From Candidatus Segatella intestinihominis (GTDB lineage: Bacteria > Bacteroidota > Bacteroidia > Bacteroidales > Bacteroidaceae): 59,954 nucleotides of DNA. The DNA is taken from the NCBI GenBank assembly GCA_900548535.1, contig URLG01000008.1, positions 1 through 59,954 on the forward strand, in the 5' to 3' direction. The translations under genes and the position numbers were made by a program. Shown one piece after another: positions 18,701-25,424 of the stretch. The notes beneath the pieces were generated by a model that was not told the origin of the DNA, ran no database searches, and was given only the letters and a program-made list of their open reading frames with translations. Each line of letters opens with the position of its first letter. Within the stretch, counting starts at the first letter, position 1.

Positions 18701-18913
18701 TCTTTTGTACGTCTGAAGTCATTGGAGATAGGTTATACCTTCCCTAAGACTTTGATTCAGCATGTAGGTTTGACCAATGCGCGCATTTATGTGAATGGTA
18801 ACAATCTCTTCACCATTGACAGTGTGAAGATCTTCGACCCAGAAATGACAGCTGGTATCAAGGGATATCCTATCCAGCGTTCATGGACATTTGGTCTTAA
18901 CTTAGCTTTCTAA
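15785..18913 (+). CDS. SusC-like TonB-dependent outer-membrane transporter
   Basis: The 1042-aa protein has an export signal (to about residue 36), a carboxypeptidase-regulatory-like domain (about 52-125, VKGVVVDEQGEPIIGASV), the TonB box DELVVVGYG at 130-138, a plug domain, and a C-terminal 22-strand barrel ending TFGLNLAF. With SusD it imports oligosaccharides or glycopeptides across the outer membrane using TonB energy. A run of seven G at 16131-16137, within the regulatory-like domain, is a potential slippage site. The gene is more AT-rich and uses different codons from the GH146 gene just upstream. Confidence 0.95.
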   Translation: MRQTQNLLGFVHSQAYVKAIACLVLACGGTMTAVAASDNSVAPQSQAVQQDGVTVKGVVVDEQGEPIIGASVIEQGNKSNGTVTDLDGKYVLRLKNGKSSVEVSYIGFKTVTVSTRGGKITLQADNKLLDELVVVGYGTQKKATLTGSVSQISSDDLSKMAATNITNVLAGKTAGVIANTRSGEPGADDASILIRGKGTLGDTSPLIVVDGVADRSFGRLNPDDIESISILKDASAAIYGARAANGVILVTTKRGKAGKVQVKYDGTVSFSQPTRIPKMLNAYEYATYTNEFDKARGATLTYPETALQKIKDGSDQISFPDTNWWDAVAQDWATNTQHSLSVSGGSEKMSFYTSVQYMQQDPIYKNSPQKYKQYQFTTNLDAQVNKSIKLSMDILGRRETRDRGVRSTEDMFGYFLTTNPMSAPYYPNRLLRKGFDGVTNNAVLMISDIPGKSTTTNNTLNLKPKVHVDLDVLTKGLYAEGYAALDFEFNNGKTMNNPFDIYQYNSETQEYDNLRSSTGSISVDSWSSNSDRITLNARIGYTRVFGDHKVDAFVSYEQMKYKYNYLDGYRKNFLSTALPDLNYGGTKDSDKDNGGYSDEFARQNWFGRVNYNYKDKYLAEATLRYDGSMNFAKGHRWGLFPSFSAGWVMSEESWFKPLAKAINFLKLKASYGVMGNDNISAYQYMSTFTYRGGNLYAFGVTPTLSQSVYATTVANPSVTWETAKTWNVGISSQFLGGILGLDFDVFKSMRRDILITRNASVPTYTGLTLPSENLGKVNNSGFEAVAFYRDHKGDWSWNVTANVTYAKNKVIFMDEATKTPEWQRVTGHSIDGYTLYHAKGIYQTQEEIDNSIHLEGTKPGDLIYEDTNGDKKITWDDAVRTDKGATPRWMFGLTLGGSWKGIDLTAFFQGQADAQILVKPTMNMAKDFYDGRYREDATPEENASAKWPRAFMSVSQTDTRNSLDSDWWLRDASFVRLKSLEIGYTFPKTLIQHVGLTNARIYVNGNNLFTIDSVKIFDPEMTAGIKGYPIQRSWTFGLNLAF

Positions 18914-18936
18914 TAAACTCATAAAATAAGACAGAT

Positions 18937-20721
18937 ATGAAATATAACATATTCAAAGGGGGAGCCGTCGTATGTGCGGCTTTGATAATGGCTTCTTGCT
19001 CGGACTTCTTGGATGTAGACCCACGCAATAAGATTTCTGATGCGGCAGTTTGGAGCAATGTCGATTTAGCTAATGCAGCTCTTACCGATTGCTATACCTA
19101 TGTAGAAGGTGAGAATGAAAACGGAGTTCCTTTCTGTAGCTATACGGATGATGTATACCATCGTACAGGATATGCTACAGAGGTGTATACCATGGGCAAT
19201 GTATCGTGCGATAACTATAATGTGGGTTATTCAGAAGCACGTGGTAATACTTGGCATTTCTATTACAAGGCAATCAAGCAAGTCAACGAATTGTTGGATA
19301 ATATAGGTGGTGTACCTGCAACAGAAGGAAGTTCGGATGCAACCAAGAAAAAAATGATAGAGGGGCAGGCTTACTTCCTCCGTGCTTTTTTCTACCATCA
19401 GTTGTATTCTCTGTATGGTCGTGTGCCATTGATTTATCATGTTCAGGATATTAATTCAGAGTGGAAGGAAACTCGTGCTCCTATGGATGAGGTGGCTGAT
19501 TCTATCTGCAAGGATTGCGATCGTGCAGCTGAGATTTTGCCTACAGCTTATAGCTCTAGCGATGATTTCGGTCGTGCTACCAAGGGTGCAGCTCTAGCAG
19601 TGAAGGCTCGTACTTTGCTCTATAAGGCTAGCCCATTGTTTGGCACTCCTTCCAAGGAACGTTGGCAGGCTGCTTCTGATGCAAATAAGGCGGTTATCGA
19701 CCTCAATGTATATAGTCTGCCTTCAGTGAATAGTGCAGATGAATATGCGGCATTGTTCTACAATATAGAAAATCCTGAGATTATCTTTCAGAAGTTGTAT
19801 AATACCAAAGACCCAGAAGGAGGTGCATTGAATTATCTCTTCCAAGCTCCTATGGGTGCCTTTGCCGGTGGTCATGGTTGGGGTGTTTGGTTGCCAACTT
19901 ACAATGCTGCAAATATGTTTGAAAATGCAGATGGCTCTAAGTTTGAGATGAAAAATGTTAAGTCTTATGCTATCAAGGAGGCTACTGTAGAAGACGGTAA
20001 GGTAGTTTATAAGGATGCAACAATCGATGCAACAACAGATTCTCCTTATGAGGGTAGAGAGATGCGTTTCTATGCTAACTTCATCTATGATGGTTCTAAG
20101 TGGGGCTATGGTGATGATAATCGAACCATTGGCATCTTTGAGCCAGGTGAAGAAGGTGTTAAGGGCGGTAACTCTTCTGCTTGTAATACCGATGATGAGT
20201 ATTGGAATGCTACCAAGACGGGCTATTATATGAAGAAGTTCTTGAATCCTGAGTATAATACTGATCAGGAAGATGAGGTAGATACTACTCCTTGGATTTT
20301 CTTCCGCTTGTCTGAGATTTACCTCAACTATGCTGAGTGTCAGATGGAACTTGGCAACAAGGATGAGGCATTGAAGTATATCAATCTTGTGCGTCAGCGT
20401 GTTCATTTGCCAGCTGCTACAGGTGCAGACCTTCGTGCGGAGTATGAGTACGAGCGTCGTGCAGAGTTGATGTTCGAGGGACAGCGCTTCTTCGATCTCC
20501 GTCGTTGGAAGAAGATGCCGGAAGTTTATTCGGGTGACAATCTTCCTACTGCTATGAAGATTTATAAGATGAAGGATGGTACTCTTCTCTATTCTCATGA
20601 TAAGACTGTGCTCCAGCAGCGTAACTTCCGTGATGCTATGTATTGGATGCCAGTTCCTCGTTATGAGTTGAATAAGTGTCCTAACTTGGATGGCGCTCCT
20701 TATGAAGGAACAGAGAAATAA
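18937..20721 (+). CDS. SusD-like surface glycan-binding lipoprotein
   Basis: The 594-aa protein has a lipoprotein signal with lipobox IMASC (Cys21), then the SusD/RagB fold: helical TPR-like N-terminal part with YYKAIKQVNELLDNI and AYFLRAFFYHQLYSLYGRVPLI, and the C-terminal signature RRAELMFEGQRFFDLRRWK. It forms the lid of the SusC barrel and captures ligand at the cell surface. It follows susC by 23 nt and is closed by a terminator at 20733-20775, so the operon GH146-susC-susD appears complete. Ligand specificity cannot be read from sequence. Confidence 0.95.
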   Translation: MKYNIFKGGAVVCAALIMASCSDFLDVDPRNKISDAAVWSNVDLANAALTDCYTYVEGENENGVPFCSYTDDVYHRTGYATEVYTMGNVSCDNYNVGYSEARGNTWHFYYKAIKQVNELLDNIGGVPATEGSSDATKKKMIEGQAYFLRAFFYHQLYSLYGRVPLIYHVQDINSEWKETRAPMDEVADSICKDCDRAAEILPTAYSSSDDFGRATKGAALAVKARTLLYKASPLFGTPSKERWQAASDANKAVIDLNVYSLPSVNSADEYAALFYNIENPEIIFQKLYNTKDPEGGALNYLFQAPMGAFAGGHGWGVWLPTYNAANMFENADGSKFEMKNVKSYAIKEATVEDGKVVYKDATIDATTDSPYEGREMRFYANFIYDGSKWGYGDDNRTIGIFEPGEEGVKGGNSSACNTDDEYWNATKTGYYMKKFLNPEYNTDQEDEVDTTPWIFFRLSEIYLNYAECQMELGNKDEALKYINLVRQRVHLPAATGADLRAEYEYERRAELMFEGQRFFDLRRWKKMPEVYSGDNLPTAMKIYKMKDGTLLYSHDKTVLQQRNFRDAMYWMPVPRYELNKCPNLDGAPYEGTEK

Positions 20722-20732
20722 TTAGTTTTACA

Positions 20733-20775
20733 GCCCGATAGCCATAGAAAACTGGTTATCGGGCAGTTTCTTTTT
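20733..20775 (+). terminator. Terminator after susD
   Basis: GCCCGATA (20733-20740) and TATCGGGC (20757-20764) form a stem that extends inward with one bulge, followed by TTTCTTTTTAT. Confidence 0.75.
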
Positions 20776-20860
20776 ATAATAATGAATTTTTTAGAGAAAT
20801 AATTTGGTTATTTGAATAAAAGAACTTAAATTTGCAGCATAAAATTTAAATTGTTGTATT

Positions 20861-21100
20861 ATGAGTAAAGAATATATATATCCAGAGATGGAAGGCGATT
20901 TTGTTGAGGAGTCAGTTCCGTTGCATCAAGTATCGACAGTAGAAGTTCCTGTAGACTATCATCCTTCTTTGTCGTATGATACCTTCAAGCAAGAATGCAT
21001 TGCAAGCGTAAGAGATGCAGAAGAGGAATATAGCAGAACAGGAGAGGCTATTGACTTCGAAGATATGATGGCGGAATTTAAGCAGGAGTTCAAATGGTAA
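20861..21100 (+). CDS. Antitoxin-like protein of a type II toxin-antitoxin pair
   Basis: This 79-aa acidic protein (MSKEYIYPEMEGDFVEESVP...) ends RTGEAIDFEDMMAEFKQEFKW. It precedes a RelE/ParE-like toxin frame and overlaps it by 7 nt (ATGGTAA), the usual order of such modules. The C-terminal part has the helical, acidic character of an antitoxin that wraps its toxin. No obvious DNA-binding domain can be named. A second, truncated copy of its C-terminal half is found at 23650-23775, upstream of the second HExxH gene. The toxin is frameshifted, so this antitoxin may have no active partner. Confidence 0.65.
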   Translation: MSKEYIYPEMEGDFVEESVPLHQVSTVEVPVDYHPSLSYDTFKQECIASVRDAEEEYSRTGEAIDFEDMMAEFKQEFKW

Positions 21101-21416
21101 GAATCAAGGTTTTACCTAAGGCTAAAGCTAAGATTCAGGAAGAACTAGTATTTGCAAGGAGTGAATATGGGTCTCTTGCTGCAAAGAGATGGAAAGTGGA
21201 ATTGGATGCTTTTTACAAACAAGTATTGACATATCCTTTGTCTTATGCTCGAGAGCCGTTTCTTTCTGGTTTTATGTTCCCTATAGAGGTGCTATTATTA
21301 GGAAGAATTTCAAATTGATTTATAGATTTGATGTTAAGTCGGATATTGTAATTGTTGTGGATTTGTGGGATATGAGGAAGGATCCTCGTAATTTGCTGCG
21401 ACAATTTAATAGATAA
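21094..21416 (+). pseudogene. RelE/ParE-family toxin with a single-base frameshift
   Basis: The first frame reads VRIKVLPKAKAKIQEELVFA and continues to REPFLSGF. The matching C-terminal part (YVPYRGAIIRKNFKLIYRF ... VDLWDMRKDPRNLL) lies in the -1 frame. Together they give a normal ParE-like toxin of about 107 residues. Restoring one T in the TTTT run at 21270-21273 would rejoin them. Without that the product stops at 21318 as a 74-residue protein lacking the conserved C-terminal beta strands. It overlaps the antitoxin stop. The break could be a true mutation, a sequencing error, or programmed -1 frameshifting; the first two are more likely. Confidence 0.7.
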
Positions 21417-21429
21417 CCAACAAGTTGCT

Positions 21430-21470
21430 GCTTAGTTGTCTGAAAAATGGATAACTAAGCGGTATTTTTT
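21430..21470 (+). terminator. Terminator after the toxin remnant
   Basis: GCTTAGTT (21430-21437) pairs with AACTAAGC (21453-21460), followed by GGTATTTTTT. Confidence 0.65.
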
Positions 21471-21581
21471 AGATGTTATACGATATTCTTATTCTTTTGG
21501 ATGATTGTTTTAGAATGTTTGTGATTTTTATTGTTACTTTGCGGTCAGAAACTAACATTCTTATATTAAATCAATAGAATA

Positions 21582-23132
21582 ATGAAAAAAGCATTCTTAT
21601 TGTTTATGGTATTGCTGGCAGGGATGGTTACATCTTGCAGCAGTACAGAGGGCTCTGGTGATGAACCACAGAAACCTAATCCTAACGCCGTCAAGACGAT
21701 GAATCCTTCCCAAATTGTCAATTATGCCAAGTATCTTACTCCTGGTACATGGAATGAGGGATTTGAGAAGGGACCGGAGTATATGCTCCGCAGCGATGCC
21801 AGATGGTCGTGGTGGAGAGTGAAGCAGAGCGAGCACTTCTTTGTGTTCTGGGAGCCTGGCTTTGGAGATAATCCTAATGCAGAATCTGTACCGGAGGCTT
21901 TGCGTGTGGATATTGATGACTTGTTGCAGAAGGCTGAGCAGTTCTATAAGACCAATGTAGAGAAACTCGGTATGGCAACTGTCGGACAGGGAAAATCGGT
22001 CCTTGACAATCATAAGATGCAGATTTATCTCCTTTATCAGACAGAATGGCTTGCTACTGGTTCCGGCTATGATGACAAGATAGGTGCCCTTTGGGTAAAT
22101 CCATCTACCTGCAAGCCGGTTGGTTCAACCATCGGTCATGAGATAGGACACTCTTTCCAATATCAGGTTTCTGCCGACAAGCTCTTCACGGGTGAGGCTA
22201 CGCCAATAGATAGAGCTGATGGTTCTCAGCTTGTGCCTGCTGGCTTCCGTTATGGATTTGGGGAAAATGGTGCTGGCGGTTGTGCTTATTGGGAACAATG
22301 TGCTCAGTGGCAGTCTTTCCAGGATTATCCACAGGAGGCATTCACCCAGGATGCCAATGTGCAGGTATGGCTCAAGAGCCATCATCGCCATTTCAATCAT
22401 GAGTTTATGCGCTATGCCAGCTATTGGTTCCAGTACTGGTTTACCCAGAAACATGGCATCGAGGCTTATGCTCGCATCTGGAAGGAGAGCAAATATCCAG
22501 AGGACCCAGTGCAAACCTATATGCGCCTCTATTGCAATAACGACCTCAATACTCTCTATAAGGAGATGTATGAGTATAGTGCTCACTGCGCTGACTATGA
22601 TTTCGCGGCAGTACATCAGTATAAGACCGATGCAGCCATCAATTACTCTACCAAGCTCTATAAGAGCAATGGTTATTATCAGGTGGCTTACTCTAACTGC
22701 CCTGGTACTACGGGCTTCAATCTCATTCCGCTCAAAGTGCCTTCTTCTGGCAAGGTGAGCGCTACGCTTGAGGGATTGACTCCTGGTTCGGCACTGGCAG
22801 CAGGCGACTCTGGCACTGTGGTAGATGGTGATGGCAATGCCAAGAGCACGGTTACTTCTTATAACAAGCAGAGCAATCTGCAGAGCGATTATCGCTATGG
22901 ATTCGTGGCTATCACCAAGGATGGCAAGTCTCACTATGGCGAGATGCAGAAGGGCAAGAGTGGCAGTGTAAGCTATGATGTGCCTGCCAACACCGAGCGT
23001 TTGTATCTCTGTGTGCTCGCTGCACCAGATCAGTACAATCGCAATGCCTGGGATGATGATGAGACCAATGATGAGCAATGGCCTTATCGTGTGAAGTTCT
23101 CTGGCACCGACCTGCTGATGAGGGTAAGGTAG
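21582..23132 (+). CDS. HExxH zincin-like lipoprotein (DUF6055-like), first copy
   Basis: The 516-aa protein has a lipoprotein signal with Cys19 (MVTSCSS) and a domain I associate with DUF6055. Its opening WSWWRVKQSEHFFVFWEPGFG is followed by a metallopeptidase-like motif HEIGH at residues 186-190 and a likely third ligand Glu238 in YWEQCAQW. C-terminal ~170 residues look beta-rich. The HExxH plus downstream Glu arrangement is that of gluzincin proteases, but proteolysis is not shown for the family to my knowledge. It lies between the susCD operon and the hybrid regulator, with a homologue at 24062. This suggests a surface role in the same locus, possibly cleaving the protein part of a glycoprotein. 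Confidence 0.7.
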   Translation: MKKAFLLFMVLLAGMVTSCSSTEGSGDEPQKPNPNAVKTMNPSQIVNYAKYLTPGTWNEGFEKGPEYMLRSDARWSWWRVKQSEHFFVFWEPGFGDNPNAESVPEALRVDIDDLLQKAEQFYKTNVEKLGMATVGQGKSVLDNHKMQIYLLYQTEWLATGSGYDDKIGALWVNPSTCKPVGSTIGHEIGHSFQYQVSADKLFTGEATPIDRADGSQLVPAGFRYGFGENGAGGCAYWEQCAQWQSFQDYPQEAFTQDANVQVWLKSHHRHFNHEFMRYASYWFQYWFTQKHGIEAYARIWKESKYPEDPVQTYMRLYCNNDLNTLYKEMYEYSAHCADYDFAAVHQYKTDAAINYSTKLYKSNGYYQVAYSNCPGTTGFNLIPLKVPSSGKVSATLEGLTPGSALAAGDSGTVVDGDGNAKSTVTSYNKQSNLQSDYRYGFVAITKDGKSHYGEMQKGKSGSVSYDVPANTERLYLCVLAAPDQYNRNAWDDDETNDEQWPYRVKFSGTDLLMRVR

Positions 23133-23186
23133 CCGTTGGCTAGACCAATCCTGCTGGTGTTTTCGATGACTGATGCTGATATCTGG

Positions 23187-23256
23187 AAAAGTTCCTAGGC
23201 AGGGCACAGAAGTGCCCTCGGCACGGGCACTTTCGTGCCCTAGTGAGGAACTTTTT
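23187..23256 (+). terminator. Branched terminator-like structure after the first HExxH gene
   Basis: An outer stem (AAAAGTTCCT at 23187-23196 with AGGAACTTTT at 23246-23255) encloses two hairpins with tetraloops, at 23201-23218 (AGGGCAC/GTGCCCT) and 23225-23240 (GGGCAC/GTGCCC). This gives a three-way junction followed by a T-run. It probably ends the transcript; the branching is unusual. Confidence 0.55.
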
Positions 23257-23364
23257 TAGAGATGGAGGATAGGGATTTTGAAGCATCGGGGATGGTTATT
23301 TCCTATATTTATTTCTATATTTAGTAGATGAGATGCTTCCTGTAGACAATGGATTTGCGTTTTT

Positions 23365-23640
23365 GACCGCACACCGCACTAAGTATGGGTAAAGCTGCTG
23401 TGATACAGGGAGTTTACCCCTGTGCGGTGTTGGCTCAACACCTCACTAACACCGCACAACACCGCACTAAGCAAGTAATACTGGGAGGGGGAGAGTCCCA
23501 GTTTTTGGGCAAAAACTATAGATGGAGAAAGTGTGCGGTGTTGTGCGGTGTTAGTGAGGTGTTTTGATAACACCGCACTCGTGTAATATGTTATTATATA
23601 GTGCTTTATAGCGATTTTGTGCGGTGTGCGGTGTTTTTTG
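23365..23640. repeat. Nested inverted-repeat element built from CCGCAC units
   Basis: The core is a perfect 31-bp inverted repeat (23437-23467 and 23533-23563) around a 65-nt loop. The loop holds two smaller hairpins, 23481-23500 (CTGGGA/TCCCAG) and 23501-23516 (GTTTTT/AAAAAC). A 13-bp outer inverted repeat lies at 23367-23379 and 23619-23631. CCGCAC occurs five times on the plus strand (23367, 23374, 23452, 23462, 23573) and its complement five times (23422, 23533, 23543, 23619, 23626). No credible gene lies in it. It could be a mobile non-autonomous element, an iteron-like protein-binding array, or a structured RNA. Confidence 0.75.
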
Positions 23641-23649
23641 CACATTCAT

Positions 23650-23775
23650 CTGCTACAGCAAAAATATATAGCAAGTGTGATGGAGGCAGAGCAGGAATAT
23701 GCTCGTACAGGAGAGGCTACAGACTTTGAGGATATGATGGCGGAGTTTAGTAAAGAATTTAACTGGAATTGCTAG
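23650..23775 (+). pseudogene. Antitoxin remnant, C-terminal half
   Basis: In frame to a TAG at 23773, this reads YIASVMEAEQEYARTGEATD followed by FEDMMAEFSKEFNWNC. It is clearly homologous to the antitoxin at 20861 (CIASVRDAEEEYSRTGEAID and FEDMMAEFKQEFKW). The N-terminal half is missing; homology begins almost at the right edge of the nested repeat. No toxin frame follows. It stands in the same place relative to the second HExxH gene as the intact antitoxin does to the first. Confidence 0.75.
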
Positions 23776-23787
23776 TTTTAGATGAAA

Positions 23788-23947
23788 TACACCTTCCAAG
23801 GTGTAAATTGAGCAAAATAATGGGCTTTAACTGCAAAAACAGTCGGAAATCCGACAAAAGTTGCAGTAGGGTTTACAAAAGTTAACACAATATGCACCTT
23901 CCAAGGTGCACATTGTGCCCTAATCTGCACTTTTGAAGGTGCAAATT
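23788..23947 (+). promoter_or_regulatory. Three related palindromes upstream of the second HExxH gene
   Basis: TACACCTTCCAAGGTGTA at 23788-23805, a 15-bp-arm palindrome with centre TGCACCTTCCAAGGTGCA at 23886-23917, and a degenerate copy at 23922-23947 share the CACCTT/AAGGTG half-sites. They precede the gene at 24062 by 115-270 nt. They may be operators or transcript hairpins. No gene is seen between 23776 and 24061. Confidence 0.5.
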
Positions 23948-24061
23948 AGCCCTAAAATTGGGATTTACTACGATTTTTTCATTCTTTTGTACTATTTTGC
24001 TCGCTTATATCAGAAAGATTTTGTTATTTTGTGGGCTGAAACTAACATGATTAAAATTGAT

Positions 24062-25354
24062 ATGAAGAAAATCTTACTCTCCCTGCTGTTGGCTGCATCT
24101 GCCATGCAGGGATGGGCACAGGACCCATCGGAGGCTCCTGCCCAGCGACCTACCAACCCCGTATCGGCATCCCAGAAACTCATCTTCGTGCCCGACTCGC
24201 TCAAGCCATTCGATCTGAATGATGACAATAGCCGATGGAGCTGGCGACATAGCGCGCAGACCCAGAATATCGTGTACTTCTGGGAGAAGCCATTTGGCGA
24301 TGATACCAAGAATCCGCCTCGATTGCAGGGACAGCCGATGAGCTTCGACCTGGGCAATCTGGAGACTAAGGTGGAGCGCTTCTACCACTTCTTCAGAGAC
24401 ACACTGAAGTTCTCCCTGCCTGGCAGCATCTGCGACCAATACAAGATGATGGTGATGGTAAACTACTCACTGGAAGGCACGGCTTACGGTGGCACTTACG
24501 ATGACTTTATCGGGGCGCTCTGGGTAACGCCTAACCGCATACAGGACGAGAAACTCAACTGCTTGGCTCACGAACTGGGACATAGTTTCCAGCTCCAGAT
24601 TATGGCCGACCGTGCTGGCGAGGCATGGGGCGGCAGTGGATTCTTTGAGATGACTTCGCAGTGGATGTTGTGGCGAGTGAATCCAGACTGGATAACCGAC
24701 GAGAAATATCACTTCGATGCCTTCCGCAGCCTGACCCACAAGGGATTCCTGCATCTGGACAATATCTATCACTCACCTTACGTCATCGAATGGTGGGCGG
24801 AGAAGCACGGACTGGAGAGTATCGCCCAGCTATATCGTGAGGGCAAGGAGGGCGAAGACCCAGTGGTAACCTATAAGCGAAAGTACAAGATGACGCAGCA
24901 GGCATTCAACAACGAGATGTTCGACTGCTATCGCCATCTCGTGAACTTCGACTTCCAGTATGCCAAGAAGGAGACTCGCCCATACGCTTGCACCTTTGAT
25001 ACCAAGATGCAGAAGCTGAAGAACGGATGGATGCAGCCCGATACGGCTAGCATTCCAGAGAACTATGGATTTAACGCCATTCGCCTGGCTGTGCCAAAGG
25101 CGGGCAAGAAGCTGGCCGTGGCGTTCAAGGCGCTGAGCAGCAATGGCTATCGCTACGGATTGGTGGGCGTGAGAGCCGATAACGATGCGTGTGTCTACAC
25201 GCCGATGGCAGAGGCTCAGAAGGGCAAGGTATCCCTCACCGTAACTAAGGAACAGCCCCTCAAGGCGGTGTATCTCGTGGTGATGGGTGCCCCTAAAGAA
25301 CACTCTCTTGACCCTTCTTCTCGCAAATTTCCATATCAAATCATGGTAAAGTAA
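24062..25354 (+). CDS. HExxH zincin-like secreted protein (DUF6055-like), second copy
   Basis: The 430-aa protein starts MKKILLSLLLAASAMQGWAQ, a cleavable signal peptide without a lipobox, so unlike its neighbour it is probably periplasmic or released. SRWSWRHSAQTQNIVYFWEKPFG matches the equivalent region of the first copy. HELGH lies at residues 170-174 and Glu196 in GFFEMTSQW is a likely third metal ligand. The frame is open upstream to 23933, but the signal peptide fixes the start at 24062. It is followed 70 nt later by the hybrid regulator gene. Sequence divergence from the first copy is large, so the duplication is not recent or the two were acquired separately. Confidence 0.7.
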   Translation: MKKILLSLLLAASAMQGWAQDPSEAPAQRPTNPVSASQKLIFVPDSLKPFDLNDDNSRWSWRHSAQTQNIVYFWEKPFGDDTKNPPRLQGQPMSFDLGNLETKVERFYHFFRDTLKFSLPGSICDQYKMMVMVNYSLEGTAYGGTYDDFIGALWVTPNRIQDEKLNCLAHELGHSFQLQIMADRAGEAWGGSGFFEMTSQWMLWRVNPDWITDEKYHFDAFRSLTHKGFLHLDNIYHSPYVIEWWAEKHGLESIAQLYREGKEGEDPVVTYKRKYKMTQQAFNNEMFDCYRHLVNFDFQYAKKETRPYACTFDTKMQKLKNGWMQPDTASIPENYGFNAIRLAVPKAGKKLAVAFKALSSNGYRYGLVGVRADNDACVYTPMAEAQKGKVSLTVTKEQPLKAVYLVVMGAPKEHSLDPSSRKFPYQIMVK

Positions 25355-25365
25355 GATTTTTTTTG

Positions 25366-25373
25366 TACTTTTG
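25366..25373 (+). promoter_or_regulatory. -7 box TACTTTTG for the hybrid regulator
   Basis: TACTTTTG matches TAnnTTTG and lies 11 nt after the preceding stop codon. It sits within a GTAC-flanked 15-nt segment (GTACTTTTGCAGTAC). The leader to the ATG at 25425 would be about 45 nt. Confidence 0.5.
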
Positions 25374-25424
25374 CAGTACAATTAACAACTTATTGATAAA
25401 TACATTGATTTGATACATTCATTT

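Noticed and set aside
23365..23640. CRISPR array
   Set aside because: The units are inverted, unequally spaced and about 6-13 nt long, with no uniform spacers and no cas genes nearby.
23379..23645. 88-codon minus-strand frame through the nested repeat
   Set aside because: The coding sequence is simply the repeat units read as HRT/TAQHRT, with no start signal.
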